From Thomasclavelia ramosa DSM 1402 (lineage in GTDB: Bacteria; Bacillota_I; Bacilli_A; Erysipelotrichales; Coprobacillaceae): 64,000 nucleotides of DNA. Where the stretch lies: positions 1,426,001 to 1,490,000 of the forward strand of contig NZ_CP036346.1 in the NCBI RefSeq assembly GCF_014131695.1, given 5' to 3'. Positions within the stretch are counted from its first letter, which is position 1. Every line of letters begins with the position of its first letter. The notes under the pieces were generated by a model, which saw only the letters and a list, made by a program, of their open reading frames with translations, made no database searches and was not told the DNA's origin. Shown one piece after another: positions 36,825 through 45,027 of this stretch. A program made the translations under genes and the position numbers.

Positions 36825-36854
36825 AAAGGGTAGATGTTAAGTCTACCTTTTTTT
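36825..36854 (+). terminator. intrinsic terminator after htpG
   Basis: AAAGGGTAGA and TCTACCTTT pair across a short loop (one bulged G), followed by T5. Confidence 0.85.
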
Positions 36855-36858
36855 GTAC

Positions 36859-36883
36859 TATTTAGTAAAAAAATTACTAAATA
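36859..36883. promoter_or_regulatory. 10-bp palindrome upstream of the methyltransferase-GH3 operon
   Basis: TATTTAGTAA and its exact complement TTACTAAATA are separated by AAAAA. It lies about 25 bases before a TATAAT (36909-36914), where a -35 box is poor, which fits an operator for an unknown regulator. Confidence 0.6.
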
Positions 36884-36947
36884 CATTAAAAAATTGAGCG
36901 ATTATGTGTATAATAGACATATATGAAAATAGAGTGAGAGGGTATAT

Positions 36948-37514
36948 ATGTTAAATATTTGTGGGATTATTGCTTTTTTTATGATGTACATTTATGATTT
37001 GAATTTAATTTATTTAGGTAATAAAATTTTTAAAAAGTTTTTTGCGATTGGGTCAATAATATTAGTATTTGCTACTTTAGCGAATATTATTATTTATTTT
37101 CCTAAAAAAATAGATGCACACTTTATTATCTTTTTGGGACTTGCATTACTGGCAGCGATAGGGTTAATCTATACGTTATTTTTTGCGTTAAAATTTGATG
37201 ATGCATATAAAAATACTGAGAATAAACAGCCGTGTGTAAAAACCGGTGTCTATGCCTTATGTCGTCATCCGGGGGTGCACATGATGATTTTAATGTATTT
37301 ATGTTTATATCTAGCTTTTCAAAATGAAACTATGTTATTTATGTTGATTGGATTTAATCTATTAAATATTGGGTATGTGATTTTACAAGACATAATTATT
37401 TTCCCCAAGCAATTTGTTGATTACGATGAATATAAAAAAATAGTACCATTTCTTGTTCCAACAATTAAAAGTATTAGAAGCTGTATTAGAACATTTGGGG
37501 AGGTGTCAAAATGA
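36948..37514 (+). CDS. ICMT/PEMT-like integral membrane methyltransferase
   Basis: 188 residues with five hydrophobic helices. The segment TGVYALCRHPGVHMMILMY and the closing DYDEYKKIVPFLVPTIKSI fit the C-terminal signature of isoprenylcysteine carboxyl methyltransferase and phospholipid methyltransferase proteins (RHP motif, then Y-x-x-Y-x-x-x-V-P). The usual Glu before the last helix is not obvious, so activity is unproven. Its stop overlaps the GH3 gene by ATGA, suggesting a joint function, perhaps methylation of an acyl or lipid product. Confidence 0.72.
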   Translation: MLNICGIIAFFMMYIYDLNLIYLGNKIFKKFFAIGSIILVFATLANIIIYFPKKIDAHFIIFLGLALLAAIGLIYTLFFALKFDDAYKNTENKQPCVKTGVYALCRHPGVHMMILMYLCLYLAFQNETMLFMLIGFNLLNIGYVILQDIIIFPKQFVDYDEYKKIVPFLVPTIKSIRSCIRTFGEVSK

Positions 37515-39145
37515 AATTTGAGGATAAATTAAAAGCACGGAGTCGAGAAGATGTTTGGAATGAATACTGTGGCTTTTTAGATTTATCGATGGATGAATTT
37601 GTTCAGATTCAAAATCGTCTGATGGAAGAACAAATTGCCTTATGGTCACGAAGCCCATTAGGGAAAAAAATATTAAAAGGAAGTACACCAAAAAATATTA
37701 AGGAGTTTCGTGGACTAGTTCCATTAACTTCTTATGATGATTATGCTAGCGACTTATTACAAAAGAAAAGCGAACTTTTACCAGATGAACCGGTTTTATG
37801 GATCCAGACAACTTGGGAGGGTGGTAAACATCCCATCAAGGTGGCTCCTTATACTGAAAGTATGCTGGATACATTTAAACGAAATGTCTGTGCCTGTTTG
37901 TTATTGGGAACTTCAACAAAGCGAGGGGATTTTAAAGCCCGTTCGACAGATACGATTTTATATGGTCTAGCACCATTACCTTATGCAACAGGCTTGTTAC
38001 CATTAGCATTTGAAGAGGAAATCGGTATTGAATTTTTACCGCCTGTTAAGGATGCTGTGAAAATGAGTTTTTCAACTCGAAATAAAGTAGGATTTAAATT
38101 AGGATTGTCAAAGGGAATTGACTATTTTTTTGGTTTAGGAAGTGTAACTTATTATGTTAGTTTAAGTTTAGGAAAAATGAGTTCTGGTGGTGGCGGTGCT
38201 ATTTCTTTATTAAAAAAATCTCCATTACGTTTTGCTAAGATTGTATTAGCAAAATGCAAATGCATAAAAGAAGGACGTGAGTTAAAACCTAAAGATATTT
38301 TTAAATTAAAGGGATTTATGGTAGCAGGAACAGATAATGCTTGTTATAAGGATGATTTAGAAGAATTGTGGGGTATTCGTCCAATGGAAATATTTGCTGG
38401 AACGGAACCAACTTGTATAGGCACTGAGACGTGGAGCCGAAATGGATTATACTTTTTCCCTGATGCTTGTTTTTATGAGTTTATCCCAAGTGACGAAATG
38501 GAGAAAAATTTAGCTGATTCTAGTTATCAGCCTCGAACAGTATTGATAAATGAGGTTGAAGAAGGAATGAGTTATGAATTAGTAATATCTGTTTTAAAAG
38601 GCGGAGCCTTTATGCGTTATCGAGTAGGTGATATGTATCAGTGTATTGATCTTAAAAATAAAGATGAGAATATTAAATTACCGCGATTTAAATATCTCGA
38701 TCGGGTTCCAAATGTCATTGATATTGGCGGGTTTACAAGGATTACTGAAAATTCGATTGATCAAGTTGTCAAATTATCGGGACTTAAAATCACTAATTAT
38801 ATTGCTAAAAAAGAATTTAATCATAATAATCGTCCATATCTGCATCTATATGTTGAAATGGATCCACATGCTCAAATCACCCAAGCTATTTCAATTGAAA
38901 TACTAAGGGAACAATTAAGCATTTATTTTAAATATGTAGATCAAGATTATCAGGATTTAAAGAAAATTCTAGGTATCGATCCGTTAAAAATAACAATTAT
39001 AAAAGCTGGAACATTTGCCTATTATGAAAAAAATCATTCTCATAAAATTAAAAAAATTAATCCTCCAACTTTAGAAATTAATGAACTGTTAACGATTCAA
39101 GATCAGGATTATCGGGTTGAAATGGGAGGACGACTATATGAATAA
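37511..39145 (+). CDS. GH3-family (auxin-responsive type) acyl-adenylate amidosynthetase-like protein
   Basis: 544 residues with the GH3 family plan: an N-terminal helical region, FAGTEPTCIGTETW (the Y/F-x-x-SE-type nucleotide motif), LYFFPDACFYEFIPSDE, INEVEEGMSYELVISVLKGG and FMRYRVGDMYQCID, then RVPNVIDIGGFTRITENSID before the C-terminal lid. Plant GH3 enzymes adenylate a carboxylic acid and join it to an amino acid. Motif I, SGTTGGK in plants, reads TTWEGGKHPIKV here. Bacterial members have no well-known role. Overlapping ends tie it to the membrane methyltransferase upstream and the HD-GYP sensor downstream. Confidence 0.88.
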   Translation: MKFEDKLKARSREDVWNEYCGFLDLSMDEFVQIQNRLMEEQIALWSRSPLGKKILKGSTPKNIKEFRGLVPLTSYDDYASDLLQKKSELLPDEPVLWIQTTWEGGKHPIKVAPYTESMLDTFKRNVCACLLLGTSTKRGDFKARSTDTILYGLAPLPYATGLLPLAFEEEIGIEFLPPVKDAVKMSFSTRNKVGFKLGLSKGIDYFFGLGSVTYYVSLSLGKMSSGGGGAISLLKKSPLRFAKIVLAKCKCIKEGRELKPKDIFKLKGFMVAGTDNACYKDDLEELWGIRPMEIFAGTEPTCIGTETWSRNGLYFFPDACFYEFIPSDEMEKNLADSSYQPRTVLINEVEEGMSYELVISVLKGGAFMRYRVGDMYQCIDLKNKDENIKLPRFKYLDRVPNVIDIGGFTRITENSIDQVVKLSGLKITNYIAKKEFNHNNRPYLHLYVEMDPHAQITQAISIEILREQLSIYFKYVDQDYQDLKKILGIDPLKITIIKAGTFAYYEKNHSHKIKKINPPTLEINELLTIQDQDYRVEMGGRLYE

Positions 39146-41672
39146 TTATACATATGTCTCGATTATTGCGCTGTACTGTTATATATTTTTATTTATTTCA
39201 TTATCGGCTTCAAAGAAAACTAAGTTGATTAAAGCTTTTATGACATTGTTAATGGCGATGATGTTTTGGACTGGTGGTTCTTTCTTTATGCGTTCAATGT
39301 TTGGACCATCAGTCAAATTTTGGTATGATATTTCTTTATTGGGTTTATGTCTAGTACCATATGCGTTTATTAGTTTTGTCCATGAATTTTTATTTAATTC
39401 ACCTCATAAAAAAGATACTATTTGGTTCTTTCTTTTTGTCGGACTTTTCATTATTAATGCTACAACAGAACTCTTGCTGCCAGCACCTGAATATACAATA
39501 AGGGCTAGCGGGATTCCAGCATTTTATTATACTTCTAATGTTTATACGTATATTTTTTATTGTTTCTTTCTAGCAAGTATTATTTATTGTGTTTCGTTGA
39601 TCATAAAAGGCTTTAAAGAAAATCGTAATCAGGTGATCCGGCTAATGCCAATGTTTGCTGGGATTGCATGTTTAATATTTGGAAATACTTGTGTTATGTT
39701 GGGGTGGTTTGCTGGTTTTCCAATTGATATTGTTGCTGGGGTTATTAATGCAATATGTATGTTCTATACTTTGTATAAACGACGTTTATTTAGGCTTAAT
39801 CTTTTAGTTTCACGACGTAGCAGTTATGTAATAGCTGGAATGTTGTCAATTATTTTATTTGCTAATTTAGTTGGTACATTTCAAAATATTTTATTTGAAC
39901 ATTTTGGTTTGATTACTAAAAATTATTATGTATTAGTAATTGCAGTAGCTTTTACGATTGTAACTGCGATAATTTATACAATGTTAAAAAAATTTATTGA
40001 TGCAATTTTTATAAAAGAAGAAATTCAGCAATCAGATAGTTTAAAAGAGTTTTCTAACTATGTTTCAAAAACTTTGCAAGTAAATGAAATTGTCGGGGCA
40101 ATGGGTGAAATAATTTTGAAATGTGTCGAAACCAAACAAGTGTATATTTGTCTTTTAGATGACAATGGTGATTATTCAATTGAGTACAGCAGTTCACCGT
40201 TAAGAAAAAATAACTATATTATTAATCATGAAAATCCTGTGGTGATTAAATTAATGAATAACGATGATATGATATTTTATAGTGAATTTAGACATTCAAT
40301 AAATTATCGTTCAATGTGGGACAGTGAGAAACAATTATTTGAAAATCTAAATATTGAAGGAATTATCCCAGTTAAACAAGAGCAATTAATTGGGATGATC
40401 CTGCTGGCTCCCAAACCACGGCGCTCGGGGTATAGTTATGGAGAAATTAGTTTCTTGTCTTCAGTTGCTTCAATTAGTGCCATTGCTTTAATTAATTCAA
40501 AAATGTATGAGACAGTTTATAATGAAGCACGTAGTGATGAATTAACTGGACTGTTGAATCGTAAATATTTTTATGAGGCTTTGAATAATGAATATGAAAA
40601 ATTGGGAGAACGCCAATTATCATTGATTTTAGTAAGTGTAGATGATGTTCGGCTTTATAATCAATTGTATGGTAATAAAGAAGGAGATATTGTCTTAATT
40701 AATGTAGCACGAATTATGGATGATTATGTAAATACACAAGGTTATACAGCACGTTTAGGGGGAAAGGAATTTGGGATTATTTTACCAAATTATGGACCTT
40801 TAGAAGCAAAAGATCTGGCCGAAAACATTCGCGAGCAAATAATGAATATGAATAAACGAGATAGTGACTATACTTTAAAAGTAGTTACTGCAAGCTTTGG
40901 TATTAGTTCTATTCCGGTATCTGCCAATACAATTAAACAATTATTAGATTATGCAGATCAAGCGCTATATCAGTCAAAGCGACATGGTAAAAATCGTGTA
41001 TCAGTTTATAATGCAGGAGTGGTTGAAAGTACAAGTGGTGTGACGATTGTTGATGCACATCGAGAAAAACAGAATATTTACTTAGAGTATGCGCCGACAA
41101 TTTATGCATTGACAGCTGCAATTGATGCAAAAGACCATTATACTTTTACCCATTCTGAAAATGTTGCTTATTATGCTACAAAATTAGCAATCGGATGTGG
41201 ATATGATAGTGAATTAGTCGAGATTATTAATGAAGCTGCACTTCTTCATGATATTGGTAAAATTGGGATTTCAGAAAATATTTTAAAGAAAACTTCTAAA
41301 TTAAGTGATGAAGAATACCAAATTATGCAATCGCATGTGGAAGCTTCAGTTAATATTATTCGACATTTACCTTCATTGGACTACGTTATTCCAATTGTCT
41401 TAACACATCACGAACGTTATGATGGGCGTGGATATCCAAGAAGAATTTCTGGTGAAGATATCCCGGCCGGAGGAAGAATTATGGCAATAGCGGATTCTTT
41501 TGATGCAATGACTTCAAGAAGGAGTTATAAAGAACCATATTCATTAGAGTATGCTCTTAATGAATTAAAGCGTAATCGGGGATTGCAATTTGATCCCGAT
41601 TTAGTTGATAAGTTTATTGAACTGATAAATTCTGGTATAATTGAAGTAAGAGGTAATCAAAATAATGAGTAA
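39138..41672 (+). CDS. 7TM-GAF-GGDEF(degenerate)-HD-GYP sensor, likely c-di-GMP phosphodiesterase
   Basis: 844 residues from the ATG at 39138, seven bases after GGGAGGA, overlapping the GH3 gene by eight bases. Seven to eight membrane helices (residues ~1-215, histidine kinase 7TM type) and one more helix near 230 and 265 precede a GAF domain (~310-450) and a GGDEF domain (~465-625). The GGDEF signature is GGKEF (541-545), so cyclase activity is probably lost. The HD-GYP domain has HDIGKIG (H704, D705) and HHERYDGRGYP (757-767), all conserved, which predicts c-di-GMP hydrolysis. It probably senses a ligand linked to the upstream enzymes. Confidence 0.93.
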   Translation: MNNYTYVSIIALYCYIFLFISLSASKKTKLIKAFMTLLMAMMFWTGGSFFMRSMFGPSVKFWYDISLLGLCLVPYAFISFVHEFLFNSPHKKDTIWFFLFVGLFIINATTELLLPAPEYTIRASGIPAFYYTSNVYTYIFYCFFLASIIYCVSLIIKGFKENRNQVIRLMPMFAGIACLIFGNTCVMLGWFAGFPIDIVAGVINAICMFYTLYKRRLFRLNLLVSRRSSYVIAGMLSIILFANLVGTFQNILFEHFGLITKNYYVLVIAVAFTIVTAIIYTMLKKFIDAIFIKEEIQQSDSLKEFSNYVSKTLQVNEIVGAMGEIILKCVETKQVYICLLDDNGDYSIEYSSSPLRKNNYIINHENPVVIKLMNNDDMIFYSEFRHSINYRSMWDSEKQLFENLNIEGIIPVKQEQLIGMILLAPKPRRSGYSYGEISFLSSVASISAIALINSKMYETVYNEARSDELTGLLNRKYFYEALNNEYEKLGERQLSLILVSVDDVRLYNQLYGNKEGDIVLINVARIMDDYVNTQGYTARLGGKEFGIILPNYGPLEAKDLAENIREQIMNMNKRDSDYTLKVVTASFGISSIPVSANTIKQLLDYADQALYQSKRHGKNRVSVYNAGVVESTSGVTIVDAHREKQNIYLEYAPTIYALTAAIDAKDHYTFTHSENVAYYATKLAIGCGYDSELVEIINEAALLHDIGKIGISENILKKTSKLSDEEYQIMQSHVEASVNIIRHLPSLDYVIPIVLTHHERYDGRGYPRRISGEDIPAGGRIMAIADSFDAMTSRRSYKEPYSLEYALNELKRNRGLQFDPDLVDKFIELINSGIIEVRGNQNNE

Positions 41673-41684
41673 GGAGGAAAAATA

Positions 41685-42221
41685 ATGTCATTAGACCAAA
41701 TTATTAAGCAGCGCCGAAGTATTAGAAAATATAAAAAGAAGCCTGTTTCTAACGAGCAGATACAATTGCTTATTCAAGCAGCAGTCGAAGCACCATCTTG
41801 GAAAAATAGTCAAACAGCTCGATATCATGTTATTACATCACAACCTTTATTGAATGAGTTTAAAGAGAGATGTTTACCGGAGTTTAATCAAGAAAATTGT
41901 AAAGATGCACCGGTTTTAATAGTAACATCTTTCATTCCAAATCGCTCAGGATTTGAACGTGATGGAACGCCTAGTAACGAACTGGCAAATGGCTGGGGCT
42001 GTTATGATCTTGGACTTCACAATCAAAATATTCTTTTAAAAGCGACAGAATTAGGATTAGGATCATTGGTCATGGGGATTCGCGATATTGATAAAATCAA
42101 GGGATTGTTAGATATTTCTAAAGAAGAAATAATTGTTTCAGTTATTGCTATAGGTATTAGTGATATTGAGCCAGAACGGCCTAAACGTAAAACGGTTGAG
42201 GATATTACAAGATTTTATTAA
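41685..42221 (+). CDS. nitroreductase family protein
   Basis: 178 residues of the FMN-dependent NADH oxidase/nitroreductase fold: IIKQRRSIRKYKKKPVSNEQ and AAVEAPSWKNSQTARYHVI bind FMN, and LKATELGLGSLVMGIRD follows in the middle. Members reduce nitro groups, quinones or flavin, and the physiological substrate is usually unknown. AAGGAGG precedes the ATG 12 bases after the HD-GYP gene, so it may be the last gene of that operon. A terminator follows. Confidence 0.92.
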   Translation: MSLDQIIKQRRSIRKYKKKPVSNEQIQLLIQAAVEAPSWKNSQTARYHVITSQPLLNEFKERCLPEFNQENCKDAPVLIVTSFIPNRSGFERDGTPSNELANGWGCYDLGLHNQNILLKATELGLGSLVMGIRDIDKIKGLLDISKEEIIVSVIAIGISDIEPERPKRKTVEDITRFY

Positions 42222-42246
42222 CTATTACTTTTGTAATAGTTTTTTT
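42220..42246 (+). terminator. intrinsic terminator after the nitroreductase gene
   Basis: AACTATTAC and GTAATAGTT form a 9-bp stem around TTTT and end in T6. Confidence 0.9.
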
Positions 42247-42257
42247 GTGCATTTCTT

Positions 42258-42310
42258 TTGCATAAAATTTTATTTTGGGCTATACTATATCCGTACCCCC
42301 TAGGAGGGGG
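42258..42310 (+). promoter_or_regulatory. copper operon promoter and CsoR operator
   Basis: TTGCAT (42258-42263), 17 bp, TATACT (42281-42286). The G/C-rich palindrome TACCCCCTAGGAGGGGG (42294-42310; CCCCCT-AGG-AGGGGG) covers the expected start of transcription and matches the TACCCC...GGGG pattern of CsoR operators. csoR is the last gene of this operon. Confidence 0.82.
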
Positions 42311-42321
42311 GAGGAGGTCTT

Positions 42322-44760
42322 ATGAAACGTAAATATAGTGTAAAAGGGATGACTTGTTCAGCTTGTGAAAATCATGTTCATAATAGTGTTTGTAAATTAC
42401 CGGGAGTTGAACATGTTGAGGTGAATTTATTAACAAATTCAATGAATGTTGAATTTGATGAAACAAAAGTTGATGATAGCATGATTATTAAAGCCGTAAA
42501 AGATGGTGGATATCAGGCGAGTAGTTATGATGATGCATTAGTTGATAATGACGACTTAAGTAATTTGAAAAGGAAATTAATTTATTGTTTCATCGCACTT
42601 GGATTACTGATGTATGTATCAATGTCATCAATGCTCAGTTATCCAATCCCTAATATTATTAGGGATAATGTTTATTTTAATATCATATTACAAATAATCT
42701 TTTTGATTCCAATTTTGATTTTGAAAAAAGATTACTTTGTTAATGGTTTTAAGAATTTGATCCATTTTGATCCAACTATGGATTCGTTGATTGCACTTGG
42801 TGCGGGAGCTGCTATTGTCTATAGTATTTATTCAGTTGTTTTAGCTTTAAGCGGATCTTTAATGGAGATGCATTTAGTCCATAATGTTTATTTTGAATCT
42901 GCTGGTATGATTGTTACATTGATTAGTTTTGGGAAATATCTTGAGGCTAAATCAAAGAAGAAAACAACTGATGCGATTGGGAAGTTATTAGAATTGGCTC
43001 CTGATGTCGCTTGTCGTTTTAATGATGGCAAAGAAGAAATTGTTAAAATTTCCGAATTAAAAATTGATGACCTGGTTCTAGTAAGGGCAAATGAAACAGT
43101 GCCAGTCGATGGTAAGATAGTACAAGGATTTAGTTCTATTGATGAATCAATGATTACTGGTGAAAGTCTTCCGATTGAAAAAGAAGTAAGTAGTTTAGTG
43201 ATTGGGGGAACAAATAATCTCCAAGGTACTTTTATATATACTGTAACAAGAACGGTTGAGGATAGTACATTAGCCAAAATTATTGAATTGGTTGAAGAAG
43301 CATCTAGTTCCAAAGCACCAATGACTAGAACTATTGATAAGGTTGTTAAATATTTTGTTCCTACAGTAATCGTAATAGCCCTAATCACTTTTGTAGGATG
43401 GTTGATAATGGGAGAAGATTTGAATTTTGCTATTACTAGCGCAATTGCGGTATTAGTTATTTCTTGTCCATGTGCTCTTGGTTTGGCAACTCCAGTAGCA
43501 ATCATGGTGTCAACAGGAGTTGGAGCAACTAATGGGATCCTAATCAAAAGTGCAGAAGTATTAGAAAATGAAAATAATATTGACGTAGTTGTTTTTGATA
43601 AAACAGGGACTCTAACTAAAGGAATGGCTCAAGTTAGTGATATTTATAGTCACAAATTAGAATTAGCACAAGTAATTGCGATCATTGCATCGCTAGAAAA
43701 GGGTTCTAGTCATGTTTTAGCGAATGCTTTTATTCAAAAAGCTGCTGAGATGAATTTAGAATTAAAAGAGATTACTGATTTTGAATCATTAAGTGGTTTG
43801 GGAATTAGAGGAACAATTGATAATGTTGAATATGCAGTTGGTAATTTAAGGATGATGAAAGAGAGTGGAATTGATTTAAGTCGATATCAAGAAAAAATTG
43901 ATTTATATTTAATTCAAGGTAAAACATTAGTATTTTTAGCTCATGATCAAGAGCTGATAGGGTTGGTGAGTATTTTTGATGATATCAAAGATACAAGTCG
44001 TCAAGCAATTCAGCGTTTAAAAGAAATGAAAATTAAAACAGTTATGCTAACTGGTGATCTAAAAGGTACTGCAAATGCTATTAATAAACAATTAGGTTTA
44101 GATGAGGTAATTGCTGAAGTCTTGCCACAAGATAAAGAAAATGTAATCCAACAATTGCAAGCACAGGGCAATAGTGTTTTAATGGTCGGTGATGGAATCA
44201 ATGATGCTCCTGCGCTAGTTCGTAGTGATGTGGGTGTTGCTATCGGTAAAGGAAATGATATTGCGATAGATGCAGCCGATGTTATCTTGATGAAAGATGA
44301 TATTCGTGATATAGTGGCATCGATTGAATTATCAAAAAGAACAATTATTAATATTAAAGAAAATTTATTTTGGGCATTTATTTATAATGTGATAGGGATT
44401 CCAATTGCAGCCGGTATTTTCTATTATAGTTTTGGATTAAGATTAGATGCCATGGTTGGTTCTTTATGCATGTCATTATCATCAGTTTGTGTTGTTACTA
44501 ATGCGTTACGATTAAAACGCTTTAAACCATACTATCAAAAGGAGAATAAGAAGATGAAAAAGGAAATTGTAATTGAAGGAATGATGTGTCAACATTGTAA
44601 AAAACATGTTGAAGAAGCTTTAAATGGCTTAGCAGACACAACTGCTGCAGTTGATTTAGAAAATAATCTTGCTCGTGTTGAAACAGTTCAAGATGATAGT
44701 ATTTTGAAAAATGCTATTGAAAAAGCTGGTTATAAAGCGGTAGGAATTAAAAATGTCTAA
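42322..44760 (+). CDS. copA: copper-exporting P-type ATPase CopA with fused C-terminal CopZ-like domain
   Basis: 812 residues. An N-terminal HMA domain has GMTCSAC (C12, C15). The P1B core carries the TGES actuator motif, CPC at 382-384 in membrane helix 6, DKTGTLTKG (D426), an HVLANAF-type nucleotide-domain segment and GDGINDAPALV. It exports Cu(I). The core ends near residue 735, and residues 745-812 form a complete second HMA domain (GMMCQHC, C756 and C759) that is usually a separate CopZ chaperone. An AAAGGAG site and ATG (44554) remain at the junction. It overlaps csoR by eight bases. Confidence 0.96.
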   Translation: MKRKYSVKGMTCSACENHVHNSVCKLPGVEHVEVNLLTNSMNVEFDETKVDDSMIIKAVKDGGYQASSYDDALVDNDDLSNLKRKLIYCFIALGLLMYVSMSSMLSYPIPNIIRDNVYFNIILQIIFLIPILILKKDYFVNGFKNLIHFDPTMDSLIALGAGAAIVYSIYSVVLALSGSLMEMHLVHNVYFESAGMIVTLISFGKYLEAKSKKKTTDAIGKLLELAPDVACRFNDGKEEIVKISELKIDDLVLVRANETVPVDGKIVQGFSSIDESMITGESLPIEKEVSSLVIGGTNNLQGTFIYTVTRTVEDSTLAKIIELVEEASSSKAPMTRTIDKVVKYFVPTVIVIALITFVGWLIMGEDLNFAITSAIAVLVISCPCALGLATPVAIMVSTGVGATNGILIKSAEVLENENNIDVVVFDKTGTLTKGMAQVSDIYSHKLELAQVIAIIASLEKGSSHVLANAFIQKAAEMNLELKEITDFESLSGLGIRGTIDNVEYAVGNLRMMKESGIDLSRYQEKIDLYLIQGKTLVFLAHDQELIGLVSIFDDIKDTSRQAIQRLKEMKIKTVMLTGDLKGTANAINKQLGLDEVIAEVLPQDKENVIQQLQAQGNSVLMVGDGINDAPALVRSDVGVAIGKGNDIAIDAADVILMKDDIRDIVASIELSKRTIINIKENLFWAFIYNVIGIPIAAGIFYYSFGLRLDAMVGSLCMSLSSVCVVTNALRLKRFKPYYQKENKKMKKEIVIEGMMCQHCKKHVEEALNGLADTTAAVDLENNLARVETVQDDSILKNAIEKAGYKAVGIKNV
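44538..44556 (+). promoter_or_regulatory. internal ribosome site and start for a stand-alone CopZ
   Basis: AAAGGAG (44538-44544) is nine bases before an in-frame ATG at 44554, within copA. Initiation here would give a 68-residue HMA protein (MKKEIVIEGMMCQHC and onward to 44760), the normal size of CopZ. Confidence 0.6.
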
Positions 44761-45004
44761 TGAAAAAGTCTTATTACGTTTAAAGACAGCGCGAGGACAA
44801 ATTGATGCAGTTATTAAGATGATTGAAGATGAGCGTTACTGTATTGATATTTCGAATCAGTTATTAGCTATTCAATCACTAATTAAAAATGCTAATAATG
44901 AGGTATTATCTAATCATCTCAACCATTGTGTTAAAAATGCGATTAATGAGCATGATGCAGATCAGAAAATAGACGAAGTAATCAAATTATTAACTAAATT
45001 ATAA
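44753..45004 (+). CDS. csoR: copper-sensing repressor CsoR
   Basis: 83 residues of the DUF156 four-helix family. The Cu(I) ligands C30, H55 and C59 have exactly the Cys-x24-His-x3-Cys spacing of CsoR. LKTARGQIDAVIKMIEDERYC is the conserved N-terminal helix region. Apo-CsoR binds the palindrome upstream of copA and copper releases it. The start overlaps the copA end, so translation is coupled and the operon is self-regulated. Confidence 0.94.
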   Translation: MSNEKVLLRLKTARGQIDAVIKMIEDERYCIDISNQLLAIQSLIKNANNEVLSNHLNHCVKNAINEHDADQKIDEVIKLLTKL

Positions 45005-45027
45005 AAAATCAGTTATTGAACTGATTT
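45003..45027 (-). terminator. terminator between csoR and the DUF2812 gene
   Basis: AAATCAGTT and AACTGATTT form a 9-bp stem around ATTG. The minus strand gets the U-run, so it serves the DUF2812 gene best; read from csoR the tail is weak. Confidence 0.75.

Noticed and set aside
42888-43547. Long open frame on the minus strand inside copA
   Set aside because: It is antisense to a fully conserved P-type ATPase core and has no ribosome site or recognisable motif.
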